This document shows positions 1 through 8,962 of a DNA stretch of 58,471 nucleotides, in pieces. Below the pieces are notes generated by a model, which made no database searches, was not told where the DNA came from, and saw nothing but the letters and a program-made list of their open reading frames with translations. Every line of letters begins with the position of its first letter. Positions within the stretch are counted from its first letter, which is position 1. Source of the DNA: Myxococcota bacterium (lineage in GTDB: Bacteria > Myxococcota > Kuafuiibacteriia > Kuafuiibacteriales > Kuafuiibacteriaceae). Where the stretch lies: positions 1-58,471 of the forward strand of contig JANQQN010000508.1 of NCBI GenBank assembly GCA_028289325.1, written 5' to 3'. The position numbers and the translations under genes are program-made.

Positions 1-1403
1 GTGTCGGGCGGAATCGGCGGTGGGTCAGCGGCGACGGCTGGAGCCGAAGGGGCGAGCGAACCGGTGGCGGGGGGCGGATCGGGTGACACGATCACCGCCG
101 CTACGTCCGCTCGCTGCCACGCCCATACGCCGGCCCAGATGACCACCATCAGGATGATGGCGAGCGCGGGCAGCCACGGACGGCGGGGTACGCCTGCGGC
201 CGCGAGCTCGGCGGGACGCAAGGCGGTATCGGTGTGGGACGCGATCATCCCGTCCAGCGGCGCGGACATGGAGACCGACCCATTGGGCATCGACGGCGCT
301 TCGGCGGGGGGAGGGACCGGCTCGGCCGGCGGACCAGGAAGAGGCGCTACCGGCCCGGGGCCCTCCCAAGGTCGATGGGGGTCGGGTCCGGCCCCGATGT
401 GATGCGCAAACCCTGCCGGCGCCCGGCGAGGAATCCGTAGCCGCGATGCGTCGAAGGATACGGTCGAGCCTTCGGTCAAGCTCCGGACGTAGTCCGCGAC
501 GACGTGCCGGCCGAGCGGGATAGGGCACTCGCGAAGGACGAGGTCGAGCTCCCGATGGAATGCTCTCGCGTCGGAGAAGCGCTCGTCCGGATACTTCGCC
601 AGGCCCTGCAGGACCGCGCGTTCGATGCCTTCAGGGCATTCGGGTGCGAAGTCGGTCAAGGCGCGCGGCGGCTCCTCGAGGATGGCCTTGAGCATCATCA
701 GCTCATTGACGGCGGCGAAGGGGCGGTCGCCGGCGATCAGCTCGAACAGGACCACGGCCAGCGAGAAGAGGTCCGAGCGGCCGTCTACCCGCTCCCCCGT
801 CGCTTGCTCGGGAGACATGTAGGCGACTTTGCCTTTCAGCATACCGGTCTGGGTCTCGCCGCTGATGCTGGCGCCCTTGACGATGCCGAAGTCGACCAGC
901 TTCACCGCGCCGTCGTAGGACACCAGAATGTTCTGCGGGGAGATATCGCGGTGGACGAGGTGCAGCGGCTCACCGCTGCTCGCGTGTCGAAGCTCGTGCG
1001 CGTAAGAGAGTCCTTCGAGGGCCTGGGTGGCGACGTACGCGGCCAGTTCGGGGGGAATCGCTGGCCGCCGTTCCCGGGCCATGGTGAGCAGCTGACGAAG
1101 GTTGACCCCGTTCACCATCTCCATGGCGATGAAGTACTGGCCGTTGTCGTCCTGCCCGAGCTCGAAGATTTGAACGATGTTCGGGTGGTCGAGCTGGGCG
1201 GTGATCTTCGCCTCGGTCAAGAACATCCGAGTAAAGGTCTGGTCGGCGGCGAATTGCGGCAGGATGCGCTTAAGGGCGCAGCGCTTTTCGAAGCCGCCGG
1301 GGCCGCTGTACCGAGCCAGGAACAGCTCGGCCATGCCGCCTGTCGCGATCTTTCGGACGACCTCGTATCGGCCGATCCGCTGGACCTGCGGCGCCTGCGC
1401 CAT
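1..1403 (-). CDS. Ser/Thr protein kinase, C-terminus cut by window edge
   Basis: Reading the minus strand from the ATG at 1403, the frame stays open to the left edge (467 codons visible, no stop). It opens with MAQAPQVQRIGRYEVVRKIA and a Gly-rich loop (ATGGMAELFLA). The beta3 lysine lies in CALKRI, followed by the catalytic loop HRDISPQN, the DFG motif in LVDFGIVKG and an SPE replacing APE (AYMSPEQA). All residues needed for phosphotransfer are present, so this is an active-looking Hanks-type kinase. After the kinase domain (about residues 10-285) comes a Pro-rich linker, one TM segment (LPALAIILMVVIWAGVW) and a Pro/Ala-rich tail, as in myxobacterial membrane kinases. It diverges from the CBS gene. 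The substrate is unknown. Confidence 0.93.
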   Translation of the reverse strand, partial: MAQAPQVQRIGRYEVVRKIATGGMAELFLARYSGPGGFEKRCALKRILPQFAADQTFTRMFLTEAKITAQLDHPNIVQIFELGQDDNGQYFIAMEMVNGVNLRQLLTMARERRPAIPPELAAYVATQALEGLSYAHELRHASSGEPLHLVHRDISPQNILVSYDGAVKLVDFGIVKGASISGETQTGMLKGKVAYMSPEQATGERVDGRSDLFSLAVVLFELIAGDRPFAAVNELMMLKAILEEPPRALTDFAPECPEGIERAVLQGLAKYPDERFSDARAFHRELDLVLRECPIPLGRHVVADYVRSLTEGSTVSFDASRLRIPRRAPAGFAHHIGAGPDPHRPWEGPGPVAPLPGPPAEPVPPPAEAPSMPNGSVSMSAPLDGMIASHTDTALRPAELAAAGVPRRPWLPALAIILMVVIWAGVWAWQRADVAAVIVSPDPPPATGSLAPSAPAVAADPPPIPPD

Positions 1404-1472
1404 GAGGACTAAACTTCCCCGATCGCGACGCTAGTGGTCAAATCGAGGTCACTTTGGGTGTACTTTGTAGGC

Positions 1473-2855
1473 GTGGACGCTCGAATCTCGGAAAGCATAC
1501 TAGACGCGATCGGCAACACGCCGCTCGTACGACTGCAGCGCGTAGGCAAGGACACCGGCTGCGAGTTCTTCGCCAAATGCGAGTTCATGAACGCTGGCGG
1601 CTCGGTCAAAGACCGCATCGGCAAGCGGATGGTGCTCGAAGCCGAGAAGGCCGGCCGTATCAAGCCTGGCGACACGCTGATCGAGCCCACGAGCGGTAAT
1701 ACTGGCATCGGCATGGCTCTGGCGGCCGCAGTTCGAGGCTACCGCATGATCATCACCATGCCCGAGAAGATGAGCCGAGAAAAACAGGTCGTCCTGGAGG
1801 CGCTGGGGGCCGAGATCATCCGGACACCGACCGAGGCGGCGTGGGATTCACCTGAAAGCCACATCGGGGTGGCCCAGCAGCTGCAGCGCATACTTCCGAA
1901 TGCCCACATTCTGGACCAGTACAGCAACCCTGATAACCCGGAGGCGCACTACCAGGACACGGCGCAGGAGATCCTGGAGCAGACGGATGGCGGCAAGTTC
2001 GACTACTTCGTGGCCGGCGCCGGGACCGGTGGCACCCTCAGCGGCATCGCTCGCCGGCTGAAGGAAGAAGCGCCCCACGTGAAGATCGTGGGTGTCGACC
2101 CCGTCGGGTCCATCCTGGCCGGGCCGGGCCCGATTACATCGTACAAAGTCGAAGGCATCGGTTACGACTTCATCCCTAACGTTCTCGATCGCAATCTCGT
2201 CGACGAATGGGTGAAGAGCGAGGACCGCGAGTCGTTTCTGATGGCTCGCCGGCTCATCCGCAAGGAAGGCCTGCTGTGCGGCGGCAGCTGTGGCACGGCC
2301 ATGTGGGCCGCAATCGAGGTCGCCCGGCGCGTGGGTCCGGGCAAGAAGTTCGTGGTCATCCTTCCCGACTCGGTCCGGAACTACATGACGAAGTTCATGG
2401 ACGACCAGTGGATGAAGGAGTCCGGCTTCACCGAGCAGCGCTGGGAGTCGGAGACGATCGGCGAGCTGCTGCGCCGGCTACCCGATCGCCCGATCCTGAC
2501 CGCGACCAGCTCGGATAGCGTCGCGGAGGCGGTCAAGGTCATGAAGAACGCGGGCATCAGCCAGCTGCCGGTTCTGGACAACCAACGCTTGGTGGGCATC
2601 GTGACCGAGAGCGACATCCTGGCCCGGATGGTCGACGGCTCGGCTTCGCTCGAGACGAAGGTGGCGGAGGTGATGGTGCGGAAGGTCGACACCGTGCACG
2701 TCGACGCCGAAGCTCGGACCTTGCTCGACCTGTTTGCGCGGGAAGAGGTCGGGCTCGTGCTCGATAACGACGGACGAATCCGAGGCATCATCACCAAGAT
2801 GGACCTTGTCGATACGCTGACGTCGGGCCCCACCGAAACCCCAACCGCAGCGTGA
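1473..2855 (+). CDS. cbs: Cystathionine beta-synthase-type PLP enzyme with C-terminal CBS pair
   Basis: Fold-type II PLP enzyme that condenses serine (or O-acetylserine) with homocysteine or sulfide. The PLP lysine is K46 in [11 protein letters not shown], the Asn/Ser loop is [11 protein letters not shown] and the phosphate loop is [10 protein letters not shown]. The catalytic core covers about residues 1-330. A pair of CBS (Bateman) domains covers about 340-450, with [18 protein letters not shown] and [11 protein letters not shown]. This layout matches eukaryote-like CBS without the N-terminal haem region, and differs from plain CysK. I chose the GTG at 1473, which gives 460 aa starting [18 protein letters not shown]. 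The frame is open upstream to GTG codons at 1458 and 1434, but a start at 1434 would leave only 30 bp to the divergent kinase. The CBS pair suggests allosteric adenosyl-ligand control. Confidence 0.93.
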   Translation: MDARISESILDAIGNTPLVRLQRVGKDTGCEFFAKCEFMNAGGSVKDRIGKRMVLEAEKAGRIKPGDTLIEPTSGNTGIGMALAAAVRGYRMIITMPEKMSREKQVVLEALGAEIIRTPTEAAWDSPESHIGVAQQLQRILPNAHILDQYSNPDNPEAHYQDTAQEILEQTDGGKFDYFVAGAGTGGTLSGIARRLKEEAPHVKIVGVDPVGSILAGPGPITSYKVEGIGYDFIPNVLDRNLVDEWVKSEDRESFLMARRLIRKEGLLCGGSCGTAMWAAIEVARRVGPGKKFVVILPDSVRNYMTKFMDDQWMKESGFTEQRWESETIGELLRRLPDRPILTATSSDSVAEAVKVMKNAGISQLPVLDNQRLVGIVTESDILARMVDGSASLETKVAEVMVRKVDTVHVDAEARTLLDLFAREEVGLVLDNDGRIRGIITKMDLVDTLTSGPTETPTAA

Positions 2856-2896
2856 TCCGGTTCGGTCGTCCCTATGCCAACCTCCGAACACGGCCT

Positions 2897-2972
2897 GTTT
2901 TCACTGACCGGTGATGAACGGACGCGTTCAGAGGACTCCCCGTTTTCACGAGCGATGGAGGAACGCGTTCAG
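2897..2972. repeat. Short imperfect direct repeat with GAACG/CGTTC dyads
   Basis: Between the convergent CBS and HhH-protein genes, two roughly 45-bp units each contain GTTTTCAC followed by ACGCGTTCAG (2897-2931 and 2942-2972). Each ACGCGTTCAG forms a dyad: TGAACG-4 nt-CGTTCA in the first copy and GAACGCGTTC in the second. The role is unknown. There is no U-tract, so this is not a classical terminator. Confidence 0.5.
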
Positions 2973-3023
2973 GAGGCGCCCTGAGTCTTCCTGAGCCCCG
3001 TCGCGACACCCAAGAGAGAACTC

Positions 3024-4745
3024 TCAGTCGGGGCGGGCGAGACCGAATGCGGCCCCATCTTGGTCGGGCGGCGGGTGACGGTCGGACGTCTTCGCGAGCT
3101 CGATGGCCTGCGACACCCAGTCGTCCCGGATAATGCGGCCCTTGAACACCTCGAGGTGGCGGTCGACGTACGCGACCTCATCGGCGTTCCACCGCGCGAC
3201 TTGCCAGAAGTACCAGACACCCAGCCGGTTCAGGAGTCCCTGGAGCACCGGGCCAACGCCGGAGATACGTTTGAGGTTATCGGGGGCGCCCATCGTGGCC
3301 TGCTCGAGAAGCAGCGGACGTGAACCCGGGCCTTCGGCGGGCGCCCCGTTGGTCGTCGGCGGGGCGGCTCGCTGTTCGAGCAGCGATTCGAGGCGCACCA
3401 GGCGCTCATTGATGGGATCCAGGTCCACCGTCGTCGGCGCGGGAGGGGCGCTCACAAGGTCATTGAGTCTCGCCTCCACCGCCGTCAACCGCACCAGCAG
3501 CGGGTCGAGGTCCAGGGCCTCGGGCTCCGGGATATGGAGCCCACGAATGGCGTCATTGAGGCTCCCGACCTGATTTTGCAGGGGCTTGAGGTCCACGCTC
3601 TCCGCGGCGCTCAGGGCGCGAACGCTGGTCTCGAGGTCGCCGACCTTGCGCAGCAAGGGCCCGATATCGATCGGCGGGGGCAGGTTGGTGACCACGTCAT
3701 CGACCCGGGCCAAACGCTCGGTGAGCGGGGACATGTCGGTGGGCGGGGGCGGCTGGGGGATGTCGATGGTCTTGATGGACTGCTCGATTTTGTTCAGCCG
3801 GTGCACGATCGGGGTCAGGTCCGGCGCGGGCGGGATCTGAAGGGCGTTGAGGGTGGCCTCCAAGCCGCCCAGCTTCTCCTTGAGGGGGTTGACGTCTACG
3901 GCGTCCGGCGGCTCAGGGACCTCGATGGCCAGAACCGCTCGCTCGACCCCGGTGATCTGGTCGTGAAGCGGCTTGAGGTCGACGGGGTCAGGCGGGCGAA
4001 TACCGCGCACGTCGTCGTGCAGCGCCGCGATCTGGCGCAATACGGGCTGCAGCTCGGGCGCGGCGGGGACATGGATACCTTGCACGGTATCGTGAAGAGA
4101 AGAGATCTGCTTTTGAATCGGCTTGAGGTCTACCGGAGGGGGGATCCGGATCGCGCTGACCAGGTTTTCGAGATCCCCGACCTTGCGCTGCACGGGGGTG
4201 AGGTCGGGCCGAGGGATCTTCGTTATGCGGTCGTCGAGATCGCGCAACCGATCCATGACCGGCGACAGATCCACCGGAGGCGTGGGCTTGGGGACCTTGA
4301 TTCGAGCCACGGCATCATCGAGTTTCTCCAGCCGTCGCACGAGGCCGTTAAGATCGTCGGTGGTTCGGCTGGGGGCCCGCACCGAGCTGATCGCTCGCTC
4401 GAGGCTGGTGAGGCGTTCGGCGAGGCCGTCCATCTGGCTGGCCGTAGAACGGGCCAGGGTGGAGATCGTCGTCTCGATCGTGCCGAGCTGCTTGTTGAAC
4501 GGGGCGAGGTCCGAGCCGCCGGGCGTCGTGGCCAGCCTCTGAATGCCCGACCCCAGCGCCTTGATCTGGGACTCGAGGGTGCCGAAGCGGGGCTCGAGCG
4601 TGGCGAACGAGCTCGCGCTCGCGAGGCGGGAGTGTTCCTCCGTCACGTCGACGAACTGCCGGCGGATCCACCACCAGCCGAACAGAAAGCCGAAGACGGC
4701 GGCCAGCGCGAGCATGATGGTCATTTTTAGGATGAGATAGGTCAT
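3024..4745 (-). CDS. Membrane-anchored repeat coiled-coil protein with C-terminal helix-hairpin-helix domain
   Basis: 573 aa from the ATG at 4745, which has a purine-rich SD-like stretch upstream; the frame is open further 5' but without protein-like sequence. The N-terminus is a single TM (MTYLILKMTIMLALAAVFGFLFGWWW). It is followed by about ten imperfect units of roughly 33-45 residues built as P..P..VDLxPLxxxLxxLExxVxxLxIP, predicted helical and coiled-coil. The last ~75 residues (LKRISGVGPVLQGLLNRLGVWYFWQVARW through GRIIRDDW) match the helix-hairpin-helix domain of COG3743 ('flap endonuclease-1-like 5' DNA nuclease'), which is DNA- or protein-binding with no proven nuclease activity. Its start lies 26 bp after the OmpA-family stop, so the two are probably one operon. 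Function not recognised; a scaffold role is inferred. Confidence 0.85.
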   Translation of the reverse strand: MTYLILKMTIMLALAAVFGFLFGWWWIRRQFVDVTEEHSRLASASSFATLEPRFGTLESQIKALGSGIQRLATTPGGSDLAPFNKQLGTIETTISTLARSTASQMDGLAERLTSLERAISSVRAPSRTTDDLNGLVRRLEKLDDAVARIKVPKPTPPVDLSPVMDRLRDLDDRITKIPRPDLTPVQRKVGDLENLVSAIRIPPPVDLKPIQKQISSLHDTVQGIHVPAAPELQPVLRQIAALHDDVRGIRPPDPVDLKPLHDQITGVERAVLAIEVPEPPDAVDVNPLKEKLGGLEATLNALQIPPAPDLTPIVHRLNKIEQSIKTIDIPQPPPPTDMSPLTERLARVDDVVTNLPPPIDIGPLLRKVGDLETSVRALSAAESVDLKPLQNQVGSLNDAIRGLHIPEPEALDLDPLLVRLTAVEARLNDLVSAPPAPTTVDLDPINERLVRLESLLEQRAAPPTTNGAPAEGPGSRPLLLEQATMGAPDNLKRISGVGPVLQGLLNRLGVWYFWQVARWNADEVAYVDRHLEVFKGRIIRDDWVSQAIELAKTSDRHPPPDQDGAAFGLARPD

Positions 4746-4771
4746 GGGAGCGCTCTCTCTTCGTGGCGGTT

Positions 4772-5917
4772 TCAGCGGCGGATCTTGATTTCGATCCTGC
4801 GGTTCTTGGCCTTTCCGATCCGGGTCGAATTGCTGGCGATAGGTCGACGTTCGCCGAAGCCAAGCGCGACGAGCCGGTCGTCTTCGATGCCGAGGTCGTT
4901 CAGGATTCGACGCACCGACGCCGCCCGGTTGCGGCTCAACATTTCGTTGCTTTCGTCGGTCCCGACGTCGTCGGTGTGGCCCTCGATCTGAAGGGTGACG
5001 GGACACTTGCGGGCGATTTCGGCGAGGGCTTCGAGCAGCGGCATACTCCCTTGACGGACCACCGCGCTCGCGGTCGCGAACTGGATCTTGGACCGCGACA
5101 GCCGACCGGCAAACGCCTCGTCGCATTCCGTCGCCTGTCGCTCCTCGAGCAGGGTCACGCTCCCCTGGTTGTCGGCGCCCAGCCCGGCCAGGATCCGTTC
5201 GACGTCCCCCCGGCGACCCTCGGCCACCACGCCGTTGACGCCGAGTCGCTGGCCGGCATAGCCGGCCTTGCCGGAGACGAGGAAGGCGACGATCTGCAAT
5301 GCGCCTTTCGACGCCTCGTCGTAGGGTCCTTTCGGATGTTCGTTGGTGATCCGCAGCTCATCGACGACGTCGCTGAACTCACGACGCGCGGCGGCCACGA
5401 GCCGACGTCGGGTCTCTTCGTTCGGTACTTCGCCGCGAAGGACGACGCGCCCGCTGAACCTCTCGAACTCGAACGCGTGGGCCCGGACGCTGGGCACGAC
5501 GGCGGGGACCGGGGGCGGGGTGGGGGCGAACTGCACGTCGACGGAAACGTCGGTCGGACACTGATGTCGCCCGAAGGTCGTTTCGCACTCCGTCGTCTTC
5601 GTCAGTGCGGCGAGGGTGGCCTCGGCCACCGGCGTGGGCGAGGTCCCTCGCACGATGACCCGCTGCCCGTCGGCGGCCACCTCGACCCAGGAATAGCCTG
5701 CTTCCTTGAGGCGTGCTTCCGCTTGTCGCGCGACGTCGGACTCGACGGAGACGGGCGCGAAGATGGCGACTGCGAACAACAGCAACAGCAGGAGGCCGAG
5801 AAGGGGAATAATGCCCCACGGCCACCAACGCTCGGTCGCTTGGTCGGTTCGCCGCCAGCGCCGGATCGTGGTCACCGTCTTCGACGCGGTCGCTTCGGCG
5901 CGTACCTCGGTCGCCAT
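4772..5917 (-). CDS. OmpA-family protein with N-terminal TM and BON-like region
   Basis: 381 aa. A cytoplasmic basic N-terminus leads into one TM (IIPLLGLLLLLLFAVAIFA), then a periplasmic region with repeated BON-like units (ARLKEAGYSWVEVAADGQRVIVRG; RVVLRGEVPNEETRRRLVAAA). The C-terminal OmpA/MotB-type peptidoglycan-binding domain contains LQIEGHTDDVGTDESNEMLSRNRA and ends AKNRRIEIKIRR. The order TM-BON-OmpA resembles mycobacterial ArfA. It probably ties the inner membrane to peptidoglycan. It is upstream of, and likely cotranscribed with, the HhH protein. The start is the first ATG in frame, at 5917. Confidence 0.92.
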   Translation of the reverse strand: MATEVRAEATASKTVTTIRRWRRTDQATERWWPWGIIPLLGLLLLLLFAVAIFAPVSVESDVARQAEARLKEAGYSWVEVAADGQRVIVRGTSPTPVAEATLAALTKTTECETTFGRHQCPTDVSVDVQFAPTPPPVPAVVPSVRAHAFEFERFSGRVVLRGEVPNEETRRRLVAAARREFSDVVDELRITNEHPKGPYDEASKGALQIVAFLVSGKAGYAGQRLGVNGVVAEGRRGDVERILAGLGADNQGSVTLLEERQATECDEAFAGRLSRSKIQFATASAVVRQGSMPLLEALAEIARKCPVTLQIEGHTDDVGTDESNEMLSRNRAASVRRILNDLGIEDDRLVALGFGERRPIASNSTRIGKAKNRRIEIKIRR

Positions 5918-6013
5918 CTTGCTTAGTTACCCCGCGAACGAAAACGAGGGCAATAGACGGTGATCGATGAACGGAGCGGGGGCCGGGCCGAATGACGGGG
6001 GCCTGACCCGGCG

Positions 6014-7219
6014 TCAGCCGAGGAGCTGATCGAACGGGCCTTGCACTTCGTAGGTCACGCCGAGTCCGCCTCCGCCGAAGGGGCTGCCTCGCTGCGAGCT
6101 AAAATAGAGGCGCGTACCGTCAGGGCTGAAGGCCGGGCCGGTGATCTCCGAATCGTCCTGCCCGACCACCTGAAGCAGCGGGGCGACGTCGCCGTTGCCG
6201 TCGATGACCACGATCTGCATGTCTCCGCCGTCTTCAGCCACCAAGACCTGGCCGGAGGGAGCGACGGTCACGTTGTCGACGCCGGTCAGGATGGGGTCGG
6301 GCGCGGAGGCGGCGTCGTAGAGGATGGTCAAGACTTGGCTTGCGGTGTCGAGGCTCCATACGCGGTTGTCGCCCTTGGTCGTGAAGTACACGTTCCCATC
6401 CGCGTACCAGCACCCTTCGCCCCCATCGAATCGCGTGCTCGACCGGACCTGATCGCGGGTACGGCGCTGGTACCACTTCGGTCGAGGCCGGGGGACGTCG
6501 ATCCATTGAACGCGACCCGACCCGTTTTCGACCTCGGCGACCTGGAGCGTGCCCCGGCCGAGATCGGCGGCTTGGCCGGCTTGGTAGTCGGCGATGACGA
6601 ACCGATAGAAGCGGCCGTCCGGCTCGTCTTCGGTCAAATAGACGATGCCCGCGATGGGATCGATGGCCGCCGCTTCGTGTTGGAAGTATCCGAGCGCGTC
6701 CCGGCGAATGGCCGACGACTCGCCGAACGGGTCGCACTCATAGACCCGACCCCTATCGATCTCTTCGCAGGACAGCCATGTGCCCCACGGCGTAGGACCG
6801 CCCGCGCAGTTGATGTTGGTGCCGCCGAGGATTCGGTACGCGTCGACGACACTACCGGCGGCGTCGAATCGCACCGCGCCGACGCCGCCGCCGAGAAAAG
6901 ACAGCGTCTCGCTGTTCGACACGTACACCCAGCCGCCGCCGGGGGCGGCGAAAGTGGCGCCACCGTCGGGGTACATGTGCCAACGGTAGCCCGCTGATCC
7001 CCGAACGGTGGAGACGCGAAAACCGGTGGCCGCGATGATGCGGGATGAGAAGCCCGCAGGCAGGCGGACATCGTTGGCGTCAGGGGGGCCGAGGGGGCCG
7101 ATATCGGACACCGCGGCATACGCGGTCAACGGTCGGGTCATCGATATCAAAGTCGGCCCGAGGGCCAACGCGCCCAGCCCGCCCTTAAGTACGGTTCGTC
7201 GGTCGAAGGTGGGGTTCAT
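6014..7219 (-). CDS. PhoX-like (DUF839) Tat-exported protein
   Basis: 401 aa from the ATG at 7219 (MNPTFDRRTVLKGGLGALALG), with a purine-rich SD (AGGGAG) about 8 nt upstream; the longer open frame to 7411 lacks coding character. The DRRTVLK motif plus hydrophobic stretch is a twin-arginine signal, so the protein is exported folded. The body shows DUF839/PhoX features: FSSRIIAATG, GGTNINCAGGPTPWGTWLSCEE, YFQHEAAAIDPIAGIVYLTED, DGRFYRF, and beta-propeller repeats. PhoX enzymes are Ca/Fe-dependent phosphatases of the periplasm. Assignment to the family is firm; phosphatase activity is inferred. Confidence 0.9.
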   Translation of the reverse strand: MNPTFDRRTVLKGGLGALALGPTLISMTRPLTAYAAVSDIGPLGPPDANDVRLPAGFSSRIIAATGFRVSTVRGSAGYRWHMYPDGGATFAAPGGGWVYVSNSETLSFLGGGVGAVRFDAAGSVVDAYRILGGTNINCAGGPTPWGTWLSCEEIDRGRVYECDPFGESSAIRRDALGYFQHEAAAIDPIAGIVYLTEDEPDGRFYRFVIADYQAGQAADLGRGTLQVAEVENGSGRVQWIDVPRPRPKWYQRRTRDQVRSSTRFDGGEGCWYADGNVYFTTKGDNRVWSLDTASQVLTILYDAASAPDPILTGVDNVTVAPSGQVLVAEDGGDMQIVVIDGNGDVAPLLQVVGQDDSEITGPAFSPDGTRLYFSSQRGSPFGGGGLGVTYEVQGPFDQLLG

Positions 7220-7653
7220 CGGTCGTCGCTCCCTTTCATCTCGCTTTTCTCGGTCAGTCCGGTCCTGGTCAGTCTGTCGTTTATCGGCGCCGACGTGAGT
7301 CGCTGTTCGTGAACTTCCTCGGGAGCCGCGGTGACGCATTCGATCCCGTGGCTTTGCTCGCTCAATAACTCCGCGTACGGCCGCGGACGCGTCGGAAGCC
7401 CGGTTCGCCACCCGTGTACGCCGGCCAGACCTACGGGTAAGGGCCTTTCGACCCTTCGATCATGTGCGCTGCGTCAGCGATGGGATGCGTTCCGACGGCG
7501 ACGGAGGGCGGCAGTGCACCGCATCCGTTGCGGTCTGCCCTCCCATGGGTTGCGTCTCCGCGACCGTTATTATGGCGGTCCGATTGGCCCGACCCTTGCT
7601 CCACCTACGAGCGCTGCCAGGACGGTGGCTCAAGCAGAAGGAGAATCGGATCA
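7220..7653. other. 434-bp divergent intergenic region
   Basis: This separates the PhoX-like gene (minus) from the Met-rich gene (plus) and should hold both promoters. I see no convincing -35/-10 pair and no conserved ORF. An SD-like AAGGAG lies just before the plus-strand start at 7654. Confidence 0.5.
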
Positions 7654-8739
7654 ATGAACGTGAACATGCTCGGCGGTGCCCATCTGCTCCGCTACCTCGG
7701 ACTCGACGCCGGACGCTTCCTGTCGCAGCTGGAAGACTTCCATAGCCAGCAGCTCGACATGCTGTCCCAGATGCGGGACGGCTTCCAGTTCGCGTCGGGC
7801 TTCAGCGCCGCCACGCAGCTGGCCAGCATGCTTCAGTCGGGCATGATTCCCGGCGCCGGCCTGATGATGGCGCCCAACATGGCGCTGTGCGGTTGCGCGG
7901 GTATGTACGCCAAGCCCTACGAGATGGACTTCGGCGCCTACGACGGCGACGCCCGCGGGCTGCGCGGACTGCTGGAGCGCGCGCGAACCCGTCGCCACGG
8001 AGCGAAGTTCGAGCGGCGCTTGGCGAGGGATCCGTTCTTCCGGCAGCAGGTCGAGATGATGCTGGGCGGCCGTATCGTGCCCGACGGGGTCAAAGACGGC
8101 AAACTGAAGATCATGCCGTTCCCACCGGGCTTGATGCTGCCCGGCGGTACGCCGAACCCGGCGATGATGGGCGCGGTGGCGTTCATGAGTCAGATCATGC
8201 AGGCGGCGGCGATGATGGGGCCCCTGAGTCCGTTCGGCATGTTTAACCAGATGATGCTCGGCGCGCTCGCCAATGTCATGAATGGCGCCGAGGGCGCCGA
8301 GGGCTCGAACGGCAGCGGTGGTTCGCCGTACGTCGACTGGGCGGACACCGGCGCCCACAAGAAGGGGGAGGCCAACGCCACCCAAGGCGCCATGGGCATG
8401 AGCAACAACGGCGACGCTTCTGCGATCCTCAACGACTCGTCCCTCACCGTGGAAGACAAGGTGACCCTCATGATCATGCTGATCATGAAGAAGATGGACG
8501 AGGACATCGAGAAGCAGGCGAACTACATCAACCAGCTTCAGCAACAGCAGAACAAAGGCGGCAAAGGCGGCGGCAAAGGAAAAGGCGGCGGCGGCGGAAA
8601 GAGCCCGTCGATCGACGTCGAGACCATGAAGCTGAAGCGTATGATCGACAAGCGTTCGCAGATGTTCGACATGCTCCGGCAGATCATCGACAAGTACAAC
8701 GAGACGGCGAAGAACATCATCCAGTCGATGGGCCGATAG
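7654..8739 (+). CDS. Met/Gly-rich helical protein of unknown function
   Basis: 361 aa from the ATG at 7654, chosen because of the upstream AGAAGGAG; the frame is open to 7462. It starts MNVNMLGGAHLLRYLGLDAG. Residues about 30-210 are hydrophobic and unusually rich in Met and Gly (GMIPGAGLMMAPNMALCGCAGM; MSQIMQAAAMMGPLSPFGM). The C-terminal third is strongly helical: LTVEDKVTLMIMLIMKKMDEDIEKQ leads into QLQQQQ, then a flexible KGGKGGGKGKGGGGGK linker, then a second helix with KLKRMIDKRSQMFDMLRQIIDKYNE. There is no clear signal peptide. It may be a membrane-active or self-assembling protein. It shares its Met-rich style with the small gene at 24692. I do not recognise the family. Confidence 0.8.
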   Translation: MNVNMLGGAHLLRYLGLDAGRFLSQLEDFHSQQLDMLSQMRDGFQFASGFSAATQLASMLQSGMIPGAGLMMAPNMALCGCAGMYAKPYEMDFGAYDGDARGLRGLLERARTRRHGAKFERRLARDPFFRQQVEMMLGGRIVPDGVKDGKLKIMPFPPGLMLPGGTPNPAMMGAVAFMSQIMQAAAMMGPLSPFGMFNQMMLGALANVMNGAEGAEGSNGSGGSPYVDWADTGAHKKGEANATQGAMGMSNNGDASAILNDSSLTVEDKVTLMIMLIMKKMDEDIEKQANYINQLQQQQNKGGKGGGKGKGGGGGKSPSIDVETMKLKRMIDKRSQMFDMLRQIIDKYNETAKNIIQSMGR

Positions 8740-8750
8740 TCCACGCTCGA

Positions 8751-8767
8751 GGGCGCCACCGGCGCCC
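8751..8767 (+). terminator. Perfect GC stem-loop after the Met-rich gene
   Basis: GGGCGCC-ACC-GGCGCCC forms a 7-bp stem 11 bp after the stop codon. No U-tract follows, so it could be an RNA 3' protection hairpin or a weak terminator. A second small hairpin (GGCTT-CGC-AAGCC) lies at 8774-8786. Confidence 0.35.
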
Positions 8768-8810
8768 GTCCCCGGCTTCGCAAGCCTACTTTCGTGGTCG
8801 CAAGAAGCGG

Positions 8811-8884
8811 CTCGGTTTGGTGCTCCAGGAAGAGTGCCTGGTACGGGGAACACAGGATGTGTCCCCGCACCACCCTGGTCCGAG
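8811..8884 (+). ncRNA. Candidate structured RNA or leader (three-way junction)
   Basis: Base pairing seen by eye: CTCGG (8811-8815) with CCGAG (8880-8884); GGTGC (8819-8823) with GCACC (8867-8871). Inside the latter are a hairpin CCAGG/CCTGG (8825-8841) and a 9-bp hairpin GGGGA(A)CACA/TGTGTCCCC (8845-8866) with a GGA loop. Together these form a compact three-way junction in the untranslated gap ahead of the ABC exporter (start 8963). It matches no RNA family I know. It could be a cis-regulatory leader, a small RNA, or chance folding of GC-rich DNA. Confidence 0.35.
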
Positions 8885-8893
8885 GTGAAGGCC

Positions 8894-8930
8894 CGCGCGA
8901 GGGCGAGGAGGCCATCGCGCGCGCTTTCCT
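8894..8930 (+). terminator. Terminator/attenuator-like stem before the ABC gene
   Basis: CGCGCGA (8894-8900) pairs with TCGCGCG (8915-8921) around a 14-nt loop and is followed by a pyrimidine run (CGCTTTCCTTTCC). With the three-way junction just upstream it has the layout of an attenuated leader. Confidence 0.25.
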
Positions 8931-8962
8931 TTCCCCGCTCGGTCTGAAATGACTGCGGGAAG

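Noticed and set aside
504-1412. 302-codon plus-strand frame
   Set aside because: Antisense to a kinase with every catalytic motif in place on the minus strand.
3534-4730. 398-codon plus-strand frame
   Set aside because: Shadow of the HhH coiled-coil gene; its apparent repeats mirror the repeats of the minus-strand protein.
7560-7580. TATTAT as a -10 box for the Met-rich gene
   Set aside because: The only nearby -35-like hexamer (TTGCGT) is about 12 bp away, too close for a sigma-70 promoter.
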